Assembly: GCA_900128395.1 (NCBI GenBank)
Contig: LT649688.1
Location: 1 to 16,018 of the forward strand
DNA from: Stramenopiles sp. TOSAG23-2
Lineage: Eukaryota; Sar
Direction of reading: 5' to 3'
Length of the DNA: 16,018 nt
Shown here: positions 1-8,035 of the stretch, one piece after another
How the letters are laid out: every line of letters begins with the position of its first letter
How positions within the stretch are numbered: position 1 is the first letter of the stretch
Notes under the pieces: generated by a model
What the model was told of the DNA's origin: nothing
Seen by the model: the letters and a program-made list of their open reading frames with translations, nothing else
Database searches by the model: none
Position numbers and translations under genes: made by a program

Positions 1-50
1 TTAGGATTTTTACCCTATTTCTAACCCGATGATCACAGCTCTCTTTGTTG

Positions 51-152
51 TATTTAGCAGGTATATAGCACCACTAATAGAAAACTACCTCCGCTTTAGT
101 CTATCAATTAGTAAGGGGATATTTGTAGCAGGTGCATAGCACTATCAGAGAA
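51..152. repeat. degenerate direct repeat pair, about 70 bp apart
   Basis: Positions 51-84 and 120-152 share the pattern TATTT(gt)AGCAGGT followed by ATAGCAC, TA and AGA, with a few substitutions and small gaps. The two copies are in the same orientation. Origin is unknown; it could be a decayed tandem repeat or part of a mobile-element remnant that extends left of the window. Confidence 0.5.
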
Positions 153-292
153 TAAGAATTTCCAGAGGGAAACAAACAAACAAAAATGACAGCACACGTT
201 GTTGTTTTTTTCAAATAAAATAACACTACACACTATGGGGAAAATCATATATATATTTTGATCCGAAAGAATAAAAAAATTAAAAAATAACC

Positions 293-445
293 GTGTGTGT
301 GTGTGTATGTACACGATCATGTCATACGAAAATAAGATTGAAAAACAAGATTGAAAAACAACATTTCTTATATATATACGACAATACCTGTGTGTGTATT
401 TGCGTTTTTGTGTGTGTGTGTGTTTGTTCGCGCGTGCATGTGTAA
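293..445. repeat. TG/GT alternating tracts
   Basis: A pure GT run lies at 293-306. Further TG runs follow at about 388-397 and 409-424, then a CGCGTGCATGTGT stretch. These alternating purine-pyrimidine tracts end about 13 bp before the RecQ start codon. They are simple repeats, probably length-polymorphic, and of a kind known to favour Z-DNA. Confidence 0.8.
334..359. repeat. 13-bp perfect tandem duplication
   Basis: The unit AAGATTGAAAAAC occurs twice in a row at 334-346 and 347-359. It lies in the presumed 5' UTR or promoter of the RecQ gene. This is a small duplication with no known role. Confidence 0.8.
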
Positions 446-457
446 TAAAATTACAAA

Positions 458-3400
458 ATGAAATCAAAATCATTAGAAAACCATTTAAAATGGTTAACAA
501 CAACAACATCTTCTTCTTCTTCTTCTTCCTCTCGTCAACAAAGATCAACAACGACAAATAGTAAAACATTTCCAGATGCAGCGAAATATCGTTTAAATAG
601 ACCAACAGAGAATAATAAACGCAATGCTGAAAATAATGGACGTGATGTTAAAAAAATCATGAATTCAACGGATGATAATCAAAATTATGAAAATGGTAAA
701 TCATTTCTTCGTCGAAATGCAAAAAAATCAACTGGTTTGAAACCCTTTAAACCGCCAAAGCCTCTTAAACGTGCACCGAAAATAATAATACCAACCAAAA
801 AGAAACAACAAAGTAAGAACAACAGTAGTAGCGGTTATCCAACAAAAAATACAATGAAAACAAATGAAAATTATCAACAAAATAGTAATAGTAGTAATCA
901 TAATAATAATCAATTTGCGAACGGTGGTAGTAACAACTATAGTACGAATAATAATAAATCAAATAATCAATCAAAAAATACTTCTTCTTTTGATGATTTT
1001 GACGATGATGAAGAATTATTCAAATATAAAGAACCGGAGAATTTTAGTGCTAAAAAGAAAAAGAAGAAGCAAGAGCAAGAACCACGACGACGACAAAATG
1101 TTAATAATACTATGACGAGAAATGTAAACAATGGGGCAACAAATCAAAATTATGGAATGGATTTTGATGATGATGATGATATGTTTGCTAATATTGACGT
1201 AGATAAAGTTGTTGAAAAGACGAAGAAACGACAATATAACAACAATTATGATAATAATAATGTAACAACAAGAACGACGACGACGACTAATAATAAAAAT
1301 AATAACAATTATCACGATACATATAATGAATTTGATGATGGTGATGATTTATTTGGTGGTATTGATCCTGATGCACTAGAAAAAGAATCGATACGAAAAT
1401 TAGAAAGAAAAAAAAGTAGTCATAGTCAAAACTCTCAAATATCAATGCGTTCATCTACTGGTTCTTCACAAAATAATAATAATGTCGATATCAATGCTTT
1501 AAAAGAACAATTAGAAAAAGCAAAGACAAAAAAAAAACAGGATGGTGCTGCTATATTGAAAATTATCGACAGCGGAAACGATGTTCCAAATGCAATTAAA
1601 CTTCGGCAACCTAAATTGAAAAAGCAAATCGCAGAGTTAGAAAAGAAAATTGAAGATTATAATAATAAGATGCAATTGAACAGCAATATGAATCATACTA
1701 TTACTAATAATAATAATAATAATTATGATCAATATAACAATAATGATAATAATAACAACAACAACAATTATATTAGTACAATCAATGACAGTTTCAATAA
1801 TGATCGCTCGAATAACAATGGATATGAAAATGCTCAAAGTAATCAATATGAAAATAATAATTATGAAACGAATAATATGTACAATGGTGGAAACGATGAT
1901 TATTATGATAATAATAACAATCCATATGAAAATCTTCAAAACCATAATAATAATAATTATAATAATGATTCGTATTCTTCCAATAATAATAATAATAATA
2001 CATATGAGAATAGTACCAATAGGGGCAATTCATATTCGTACAACAGCTATGACATGCCAGCTGGTGGAGCAGGAAGAGATGAAGAATTAGGCATTGGAAA
2101 ACATACTGACCAATTTTTAAAACAGCGATTGAAGAGACATTTATATGAAATTTATGGATTTCGTGATTTTCGTGATGGCCAGCTTCGTACAATTACAGCT
2201 GCTATGAGAGGACGTGATGCATTTAGTATTATGCCGACTGGGCAAGGTAAATCATTAACATATCAACTTCCAGGGATGTTAAATCGTGGCATTACAATAG
2301 TTATTTCTCCATTGCTTTCTTTGGTACAAGATCAAGTTGATTCGATCAATGTTTTGCAAGATGGAAATTGCGCCGTTTATTTGACCTCTACGCAAGATGA
2401 AGAGATTTCTAGGGATATATACAGGCAATTATATCGATGTCAGCCAAATTTTAAATTTCTATTTGTCACGCCAGAAAAAGTAGCTAACAGTGGTAGCTTT
2501 TCAAATGTTATCGATAAATTAGAAGGTAAAGGATTGATTGCAAGAATCGTCATTGATGAAGCACATTGTGTTAGTCAATGGGGACATGATTATCGACCGG
2601 ATTATTTAAGATTGAATATTTTCAAAGAACGTTGGCCAAATATACCAATACTAGCATTGACTGCCACAGCAACACCAAAGGTTCGTGAAGATATCACTAG
2701 AAATTTACGAATGAAAAATCCTGTGATAACAAAATTAAGTTTCAATCGCCCAAATTTAAAATACGAAGTTATGCCGAAAAAAGGTCAAAAACAAGTCATT
2801 AAGGACATGGCAAATTTAATTAAAACAAAATATCGAAACAAATGTGGAATTATTTATTGTCTTTCGCGAAAAAACTGTGAAGATGTAAGCGATGCATTAA
2901 ATGACGAGTTAGGTGGAAACAGTGTATCGTATTATCATGCAAATTTGGAACAGGAGGAAAGACAACGAAGGCATGAAAATTGGAGCAATGATCATGGAAT
3001 ACGTATCATGTGTGCGACAATTGCATTTGGTATGGGTATCAATAAACCAGACGTGCGCTTCGTATTTCATTTTTCATTGCCAAAAAGTCCAACGCATTAT
3101 TACCAGGAAAGTGGTCGTGCCGGCCGTGATGGTGAACCGGCAGATTGTATCATCTTTTATAATTTTAATGATCGTACGGCACTTCAACATATGATTACGA
3201 AAGATAGTGAAACGGGAAGAATGAAACGAAATACAATTAGTTTGCAAAATCAAATTGAAAACTTAAATCGAATTCAAGAATATTGTACCAATGAAGTTGT
3301 TTGTAGACGTAAAATGTTAATCGAATTTTTTGGCGATACATATAATCAAAAATGTGAACATGGTATGCTTGTATGTGATAATTGCAAATTAAACAAGTCT

Positions 3401-4789
3401 CAAGTGAAAGAAGATTTTAAAAATGAAGCAAGGGATTTAGTGCGATTAATTGAAAGTACTAGTAATCAACTTACTATTATACAGGCAATCAAATACTATC
3501 GTGGAATGAAAAGCACGAGTAAAATTCCAGTTGATTGTTCCGATCCTACGTTATATGGCAAAGGGAAGAAACGTTCCCGAGCGATATTGGAAAAAGTCAT
3601 TGCGCATTTAGTTTTAAAAGATGTTTTACAAACATGTGATAAGAAAAACGGTATGTTTCGAAGTACTGTTCTTCGTACAGGACGTCAATCGCATTTCGCT
3701 AGAGATGGTAAAATTCCATGTTTAATAAGTATCGCGACGAAGAAAAAAGGCGTTGATCCTGTCAAAAAGAAGAAAAAGAAAAAGGCGAAAGAAAAAAAGA
3801 AGAAACCTCCTGCTGCTAAAAAGCGAGGCAAAACTGCAAAGAAAAAAAATACAAATAATAATAATCAAGGAATTATTGATATAACAAATGATGCTTTTGA
3901 TAATACAAGTGAAAATATGTTTCAATCGTATGACGGTGGTGGTGGCAATAGTAGTACTAATAATCGTAATAATAATAGAAGCAATTTAAATAATAATACA
4001 AAGGCTAAACCTGTATATGATGTTTTTGGTAGTGAAGATGATGAAGAGAGCGATGATGAAGTTCAACATTATAGTCAAACGAATGAAGAATTGTTGGAAA
4101 TACGTTTAAAGGATGTAGGTATGAGAAAAAAATTGAAAGCACTCATCAAGAAAATCCGTGGTGAATTTGCAAAGAGGAAGAAAACGAAAGTATTTAATAT
4201 TTTTGGTAATCACGAAGTTGAGAAAATGGCAAAATATGTACCGACGGACATCGTGCATTTCAAGCATCCAATGTTTAAAATGGTACCTAATATTCAAAAA
4301 ATGATTGGTCCAGAATTGATACGCTCTATTAATACATTTATAAAAGAAAAAAACATTAATCTTGTAAATGAATTCCCCCAGATGACTGAGAAAGAGCAAG
4401 AATTTGATACATTGATGTCACAAGATGTTCGTATTATTGATAATAACCAAACTAATAGCAGTAGTAGTAGCAGCAGGGAGAATGTGATAAATAATTCGAG
4501 AAAAAGAAAGAAATCGAGTTTGTATTTTTCGCCTACGGGTGAGTCGAATCAAAATGAAACGACGACAATGAAAATGAATAATTACAATAGTCAAAATGAT
4601 GGTGGATTTTCGAATAGTAATGATAATAATAATTATCCAAACATACAAAAGAAAAAGAAGAAAAAATTGAAAACGTTTGATGATGGTGATAATAATAATA
4701 ATAATAATAATAATAGTGTAAATGCAGATGTTGATATGTTTGGTGATGATGATGCAGAAAATTGGGATGATATGGATCTTGTATGGTAA
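458..4789 (+). CDS. RecQ-family DNA helicase, BLM/Sgs1 type
   Basis: ATP-dependent 3'-5' DNA helicase of the BLM/Sgs1 group, expected in the nucleus for recombination intermediates and fork repair. The single 1443-residue frame starts at the first ATG after an in-frame TAA at 443-445. The Asn-rich N-terminus carries acidic-aromatic motifs (178-188, 234-249, 291-310) and a predicted coiled coil (about 345-407). The helicase core starts near 558: motif I MPTGQGKS (592-599), DEAH box (700-703) followed by the RecQ aromatic-rich loop SQWGHDYRPDY, motif III ALTATATP (733-740), motif VI QESGRAGRDG (883-892). Zinc-binding cysteines are C949, C966, C973 and C976. An RQC winged helix follows (about 985-1090), then a Lys-rich stretch likely to be an NLS (1095-1131), a divergent HRDC-like domain (about 1209-1302) and an acidic tail. 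The combination RecQ-Zn-RQC-HRDC with a long N-terminus favours BLM/Sgs1 over short RecQ1/RecQ5 types; orthology is inferred. Confidence 0.95.
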   Translation: MKSKSLENHLKWLTTTTSSSSSSSSRQQRSTTTNSKTFPDAAKYRLNRPTENNKRNAENNGRDVKKIMNSTDDNQNYENGKSFLRRNAKKSTGLKPFKPPKPLKRAPKIIIPTKKKQQSKNNSSSGYPTKNTMKTNENYQQNSNSSNHNNNQFANGGSNNYSTNNNKSNNQSKNTSSFDDFDDDEELFKYKEPENFSAKKKKKKQEQEPRRRQNVNNTMTRNVNNGATNQNYGMDFDDDDDMFANIDVDKVVEKTKKRQYNNNYDNNNVTTRTTTTTNNKNNNNYHDTYNEFDDGDDLFGGIDPDALEKESIRKLERKKSSHSQNSQISMRSSTGSSQNNNNVDINALKEQLEKAKTKKKQDGAAILKIIDSGNDVPNAIKLRQPKLKKQIAELEKKIEDYNNKMQLNSNMNHTITNNNNNNYDQYNNNDNNNNNNNYISTINDSFNNDRSNNNGYENAQSNQYENNNYETNNMYNGGNDDYYDNNNNPYENLQNHNNNNYNNDSYSSNNNNNNTYENSTNRGNSYSYNSYDMPAGGAGRDEELGIGKHTDQFLKQRLKRHLYEIYGFRDFRDGQLRTITAAMRGRDAFSIMPTGQGKSLTYQLPGMLNRGITIVISPLLSLVQDQVDSINVLQDGNCAVYLTSTQDEEISRDIYRQLYRCQPNFKFLFVTPEKVANSGSFSNVIDKLEGKGLIARIVIDEAHCVSQWGHDYRPDYLRLNIFKERWPNIPILALTATATPKVREDITRNLRMKNPVITKLSFNRPNLKYEVMPKKGQKQVIKDMANLIKTKYRNKCGIIYCLSRKNCEDVSDALNDELGGNSVSYYHANLEQEERQRRHENWSNDHGIRIMCATIAFGMGINKPDVRFVFHFSLPKSPTHYYQESGRAGRDGEPADCIIFYNFNDRTALQHMITKDSETGRMKRNTISLQNQIENLNRIQEYCTNEVVCRRKMLIEFFGDTYNQKCEHGMLVCDNCKLNKSQVKEDFKNEARDLVRLIESTSNQLTIIQAIKYYRGMKSTSKIPVDCSDPTLYGKGKKRSRAILEKVIAHLVLKDVLQTCDKKNGMFRSTVLRTGRQSHFARDGKIPCLISIATKKKGVDPVKKKKKKKAKEKKKKPPAAKKRGKTAKKKNTNNNNQGIIDITNDAFDNTSENMFQSYDGGGGNSSTNNRNNNRSNLNNNTKAKPVYDVFGSEDDEESDDEVQHYSQTNEELLEIRLKDVGMRKKLKALIKKIRGEFAKRKKTKVFNIFGNHEVEKMAKYVPTDIVHFKHPMFKMVPNIQKMIGPELIRSINTFIKEKNINLVNEFPQMTEKEQEFDTLMSQDVRIIDNNQTNSSSSSSRENVINNSRKRKKSSLYFSPTGESNQNETTTMKMNNYNSQNDGGFSNSNDNNNYPNIQKKKKKKLKTFDDGDNNNNNNNNSVNADVDMFGDDDAENWDDMDLVW
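1699..2000 (+). repeat. AAT/AAC trinucleotide runs coding poly-asparagine
   Basis: Repeated AAT and AAC codons within the RecQ frame encode Asn runs interrupted by Tyr, Asp and Ser. Similar shorter runs occur near 880-970, 1250-1310 and 4687-4716 in the same gene, and near 6835-6865 in the gene at 6303. They look like coding microsatellites between conserved domains and are probably variable between strains. Confidence 0.85.
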
Positions 4790-5218
4790 AAAACAGAAAG
4801 GATAAAAAGAGAAGAGAGTGTACGAACTTCGTAGGAAGGGGAGAGGGGAGCGTGTATAAAAAGAAGAGCTTTAAATTAGCAGAGACATACAAAATTATAT
4901 ATATATTATATGAATTTTTAATCTTAATACCCTCGTAAAATATACGATTTTACAAACGACATTCTCGTGAATAATATATCTCCTTATAGAGCAGAGATCA
5001 CATTCGTTTTTTGATTATACCGTAATTTAATATATGATGTATTTGTTTCATTTTTAATTTTTTTTTGACGTGAAGAAGTTATGGAGAGATCAACCGTTTT
5101 CCACATAAATAGTAATCATATATACATACACTGCATATGATTCGATTTGGTTTGTACAATTTTCTTCTTCTTTTCTTTTCTTTAATATATTTACAAACAA
5201 CGTATATTGCTTTTTTTG
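4790..5218. other. convergent intergenic spacer between RecQ and the secreted-protein gene
   Basis: The spacer separates the 3' ends of two convergent genes. It holds a 13-nt palindrome at 4821-4833, an AT microsatellite at about 4895-4912, and T-rich runs at 5049-5068 and 5160-5218. No coding region or structured RNA was recognised. It should contain the polyadenylation sites of both genes, but I see no clear AATAAA close to either stop codon. Confidence 0.6.
4821..4833 (+). promoter_or_regulatory. palindrome TACGAACTTCGTA in the RecQ 3' flank
   Basis: An odd palindrome with six-base arms around a central C begins 32 bases after the RecQ stop codon. In RNA it can form a short hairpin. A shorter version, ACGAACTTCGT, lies 43 bases downstream of the Bms1 stop, and CTTCGTA also occurs downstream of the genes at 6303 and 13814. 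A role in 3'-end formation is inferred only. Confidence 0.35.
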
Positions 5219-5572
5219 TTAAAGTCGGAATAATCTTGTTGGACCAGTTTTTGGCAACTGCATTCCTGGCATCATAATAGTACTTAATCCTTCCAACGAT
5301 TCACAACTCTCTAATGGTTCGCCTTCATCACATACTTGATTGTTGGATGCTGGATCTAAACAATAAGGACCGCTAACAATTGCAAACGATGCTGAGTTCT
5401 TTGGTGAGCGTGATTTTTTTGTACAAAACTTGCCGGAAAGTGCTACACAAGACGTACAACGGGTACATGCATCGTCTAACTCACAATAATCTGATCCACG
5501 CAATGCTATTGGTGGTTTTGCTGTTGTTGCAACAATTGCAATTGCAAATAATAATATCGTAATAAATTTCAT
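5219..5572 (-). CDS. small secreted cysteine-rich protein, function unknown
   Basis: A 117-residue protein that I do not recognise. It starts with a classic signal peptide: MKF, then a hydrophobic core ITILLFAIAIVA and small residues TTA, with likely cleavage after Ala18. The mature part has eight cysteines, at 30, 36, 39, 42, 50, 71, 81 and 90, an even number compatible with four disulfide bonds. Four of them form a CxxxxxCxxCxxC cluster. There is no second membrane segment, so it is probably secreted or vesicle-lumenal. The gene is convergent with RecQ and divergent from the gene at 6303. The C-terminal 27 residues lack Cys and end in a basic RLFRL tail. It could be a cell-wall, adhesion or protease-inhibitor-like peptide; the sequence does not decide. 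Confidence 0.75.
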   Translation of the reverse strand: MKFITILLFAIAIVATTAKPPIALRGSDYCELDDACTRCTSCVALSGKFCTKKSRSPKNSASFAIVSGPYCLDPASNNQVCDEGEPLESCESLEGLSTIMMPGMQLPKTGPTRLFRL

Positions 5573-6302
5573 CGTAATGGTAATAGGTTTGTTTGTTTAT
5601 CAATATGTAGTTTTTGTTGTTTCTTCTCTTTTTTGTATATCAACCTGTCTTGTCTTCAATATATTGTTTTAGTAATGCACTTATCACTTTAACTATCTGC
5701 AAAGTTTTAACAGAAAGAACAACTACACCAAAAACGCAGAGAAATCAATACTATGTACATGCTAATATAAATGGAAAAATCATTATTAAAAAAATATCAG
5801 TGATTATGACATGTAAATTTTGGTATTAACAATGCCAGCGAACTTGTTTTGCAGATAGATCCTGGTGTGGTATTAATATAGCAATAGTATTACACAGAAT
5901 AAAAAATCCCAAGGGCACATCTGTTCGCATATTGGATCAACAATTGTCAGAGGAATTAGGAGATGCGATATGTTGAAATATCGGAAATTATTTATTTTTT
6001 TCGTGTAGGATGTCCGGTATAAAATGGTAATAATGGGCATTTAATGCACTATTAACAGTTTCGCGGCATCAACTTTGAGGGACCTTTTTGCAAGTTTCAC
6101 GGGAAAAAACGTAGAAATACACATAGAAAATAGATATATTGTTGGGTATATTGTATATACTTGCAATATATATATATATGTAGTTACAAAAGAAAAGAAA
6201 ACAAACGTAAAACAAACGAAGAACATATCAAGATCATATATTATTATACTCTATTACATTAACGAAAAAAAAAAGAAAAAATACAAAACAAAATTCAAAA
6301 TT
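5573..6302. other. divergent intergenic region, probable promoters of both neighbours
   Basis: This 730-bp region lies between the divergent starts at 5572 (-) and 6303 (+), so it should hold both promoters. It includes an AT run at 6166-6180 and A-rich DNA just before the 6303 start. A plus-strand open stretch without ATG at about 5830-5975 reads as 48 sense codons ending in TGA and looks weakly coding. The open frame leading into 6303 from 6075 is low-complexity and is treated as 5' UTR. Confidence 0.5.
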
Positions 6303-7424
6303 ATGCAGAAAATTTGCAATACCTTGGTTGAGTTAGGATTATTACCTAAAGAAGATTTAACTATGGATACAGACGTATTTGATGAACAATTACCATATTC
6401 ACCATCTTCATCACCAAGTAGACATTCTATTGGGAGTGTATCTGATAGTGGTGATTCTATTGAATATTTAGAAGAAACGGCAGAAGCTACACCAATGAAA
6501 AAAGGTTCATGTGCACGTATTTCAGCAGAAGAATATGAAAGACAAGGACGTGAATATACACAAAAAATGTTATTACAACTAGTGGAACAAATGAAGAAAG
6601 ATCAAGCAAAACTTGGTAAACGTGTATTAAGAAGTAAAGCAAAAAGTTTCAATGAAATCATTAAATCATCTATTTGGTCGATGTTTTCCAACGATATTAA
6701 TAAATCAAATGAATTAAGTGAAAATGAAAAAGTGAAAGCGGTTGAAGATTTAGCAGATAAAATTATGAAAACACATTATTATTACAATGGTAATTCTAGT
6801 ACTACTACAACGACGACGAAGGAGAAGAAAAATGTAAATACGAATAATAATAATAATAATAACAAAGCCACTGCAACATTTGTACAAAAAAATGAAAATA
6901 CAACAACAACTTATTACAATTCCCCATTTAGTAACATGCCGAAAAAAGTATTATTTAGTGGCATTAAAAAACGAAAAGGATTAAATGATATTACAAATAG
7001 TGGTGAAAAATCAAAGAAAAAACAAAAAAGACGTAGTAGGCGTAAATCAATAAATCATAAAAAAAATGGAGGACCATTACTTGCAAAAAGATTACCATTT
7101 AATCCATTTCTTGCTGATATTAAAGGTGGTATAGGACAAAGTAAATTGAAAAAAGCAAGTATACGTCCATTTGGAGGATCAACAAGAGGCAATATTGTTA
7201 AACCAATGACATTATTAGAAGAAATTAAATTAGCACAACAAAAACGTTTATTAAAAACAATTGGTAGAAAATCACCAGGTGGTACACCATTAAAAAAACG
7301 TAAACCACGACAAGAAAATACAATGAGATCTGCATTAGAAAATGCATTGTTAAAACGATTTAAAAATGTTAGACGTGATAGTGATAGTCCAGCAGGGTTA
7401 AGTCCGTGTGGTAGTGATTTTTAA
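6303..7424 (+). CDS. unrecognised basic protein with D-box, CDK-type sites and WH2-like motifs
   Basis: A 373-residue protein that I cannot assign to a family. The start at 6303 is chosen because the open frame upstream (from 6075) encodes only low-complexity Lys/Tyr/Ile sequence. In order: a short helix at the N-terminus; a Ser-rich segment (about 32-52); TPMK (63-66); a predicted helix (74-106); a Thr/Asn repeat (about 160-195); RKGLNDITN (224-232), a perfect RxxLxxIxN destruction-box match; a Lys/Arg-rich likely NLS (236-249); three amphipathic segments ending in LKK-like residues (268-286, 303-320, 343-357), reminiscent of WH2 actin-binding motifs; and TPLKK (328-332). TPMK and TPLK fit the full CDK consensus S/T-P-x-K/R. 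These suggest a nuclear protein regulated in the cell cycle, possibly binding actin or another partner through short motifs. This is inference from short motifs. Confidence 0.8.
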   Translation: MQKICNTLVELGLLPKEDLTMDTDVFDEQLPYSPSSSPSRHSIGSVSDSGDSIEYLEETAEATPMKKGSCARISAEEYERQGREYTQKMLLQLVEQMKKDQAKLGKRVLRSKAKSFNEIIKSSIWSMFSNDINKSNELSENEKVKAVEDLADKIMKTHYYYNGNSSTTTTTTKEKKNVNTNNNNNNNKATATFVQKNENTTTTYYNSPFSNMPKKVLFSGIKKRKGLNDITNSGEKSKKKQKRRSRRKSINHKKNGGPLLAKRLPFNPFLADIKGGIGQSKLKKASIRPFGGSTRGNIVKPMTLLEEIKLAQQKRLLKTIGRKSPGGTPLKKRKPRQENTMRSALENALLKRFKNVRRDSDSPAGLSPCGSDF

Positions 7425-7610
7425 ATGATGGTGGAGAAGAAAAGAGAAGGGGGAGATTTGGGTATAAATACAAATATTACAAACATATAATACTTCGTAT
7501 TATATAAAAATATATCAGGTATTATATAATATATTTTAAATATATATTTTTAATTTACGCATAATTTATTTATAATATGATTATAAATGGTTAAAATCTA
7601 AGTTAATAAT
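7425..7610. other. AT-rich 3' flank of the 6303 gene
   Basis: Very AT-rich sequence with a CTTCGTA motif at 7483-7499 and TATATA runs at 7510-7560. It is the presumed 3' UTR and terminator zone of the upstream gene. No coding region is visible. Confidence 0.6.
7483..7499 (+). promoter_or_regulatory. 3'-flank motif ACATATAATACTTCGTA
   Basis: The motif begins 59 bases after the stop of the 6303 gene. A near-identical version with two extra bases lies at 14713-14731, 57 bases after the PPase stop. ATAATAC and GTATTAT around TTC (7487-7503) can also fold into a 7-bp hairpin. A role in 3'-end processing is inferred from shared sequence and position. Confidence 0.4.
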
Positions 7611-7910
7611 ATTTTTACACTTCTCGTGTTAAAGTAATATGCTCAATACCTCAATCGCAAGAATAATATGTTATCCTACTATAGTAAAGCTCTAATGCAC
7701 CTCTGCAAACTAATACTCTACAAGCACAAGTAGGTCTCTATCCTTCCAACATGTTCGAACGTTGAACGCGTTGGACGCCGGGCTCATTCGACAACGGTGA
7801 GGTTGTCAAAGTGAAAGATCCTGTTGTGAACAACAACCGGTAACTATTCGTATAAAGATCTTGAAGTGCACGGTTGTGGCAAAAAGCCGCAGTTTTGATT
7901 TTCACTTTAG
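7610..7910. other. GC-richer island with clustered short inverted repeats, no clear gene
   Basis: Composition changes visibly here from very AT-rich flanks to mixed sequence. Three local inverted repeats lie close together: CCAAC/GTTGG (7746-7750 with 7770-7774), GACAAC/GTTGTC around GGTGAG (7790-7807), and GTTGT-GA-ACAAC (7823-7834). Short open stretches exist on both strands (minus strand about 64 sense codons without an initiating Met near the start; plus strand about 25 codons ending at a TAA near 7840), but neither is convincing. TTCGAAC at 7754-7760 resembles a tRNA T-loop, but the flanking bases do not pair. It may be a mobile-element remnant or a structured RNA. Confidence 0.4.
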
Positions 7911-7919
7911 CTTGATATA

Positions 7920-7965
7920 TAAAAAATTCTCTTATTTATAAGTTAAAGATTTTATTTTACTCATA
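7920..7965 (+). repeat. dispersed repeat B, copy 1
   Basis: This 46-bp stretch matches 9185-9230 in the same orientation, differing only by two single-base indels. It overlaps the left inverted-repeat end of the LRR locus, so the LRR gene and part of its upstream flank lie between two direct copies about 1.27 kb apart. Confidence 0.8.
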
Positions 7966-8035
7966 ATGTTAATATGATATATATATAATGATATATTTAA
8001 TTATGATAGTGCATAGAACTTATTTTTTTAAATAA

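Larger units (their letters stand above)
1..457. other. 5' flank of the RecQ gene, no gene seen
   Basis: No convincing coding region is visible. Open frames on the minus strand here are produced by TG/CA tracts and T-rich runs. The stretch holds two degenerate direct repeats (51-152), a 13-bp tandem duplication (334-359) and several TG tracts (293-306 and 388-445). A TATATATAC stretch near 370 could serve as a promoter element, but nothing in the sequence proves this. The DNA upstream of the RecQ start lies here, so the promoter and 5' UTR must be within or left of this stretch. Confidence 0.6.

Noticed and set aside
108-605. 165-codon minus-strand open frame
   Set aside because: It reads TG/CA tracts and T-rich DNA (HTHTQ and poly-Lys runs) and overlaps the RecQ start; low-complexity artefact.
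5815-5842. Tiny intron-like GTAAAT…TATTAAC…CCAG of about 26 bases
   Set aside because: Joining the flanks gives an immediate stop, and the other genes in the window show no such mini-introns.
5830-5975. 48-codon plus-strand open stretch preceding TGA (…LDQQLSEELGDAIC)
   Set aside because: It has no ATG and first-position purine content near chance. It could be a relic exon, but an annotation cannot be supported.
6075-6302. 76-codon N-terminal extension of the D-box protein
   Set aside because: The sequence is low-complexity Lys/Tyr/Ile from AT-rich DNA with TA repeats, and A-rich DNA typical of a 5' leader precedes the 6303 ATG.
7487-7503. Similarity of ATACTTCGTAT to a loxP arm
   Set aside because: Only part of one arm matches, with no spacer and second arm; better explained by the shared 3'-flank motif.
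7750-7775. Possible tRNA T-arm (GTTCGAAC)
   Set aside because: The bases on either side do not form a T-stem, and no acceptor, D or anticodon arms could be found on either strand.
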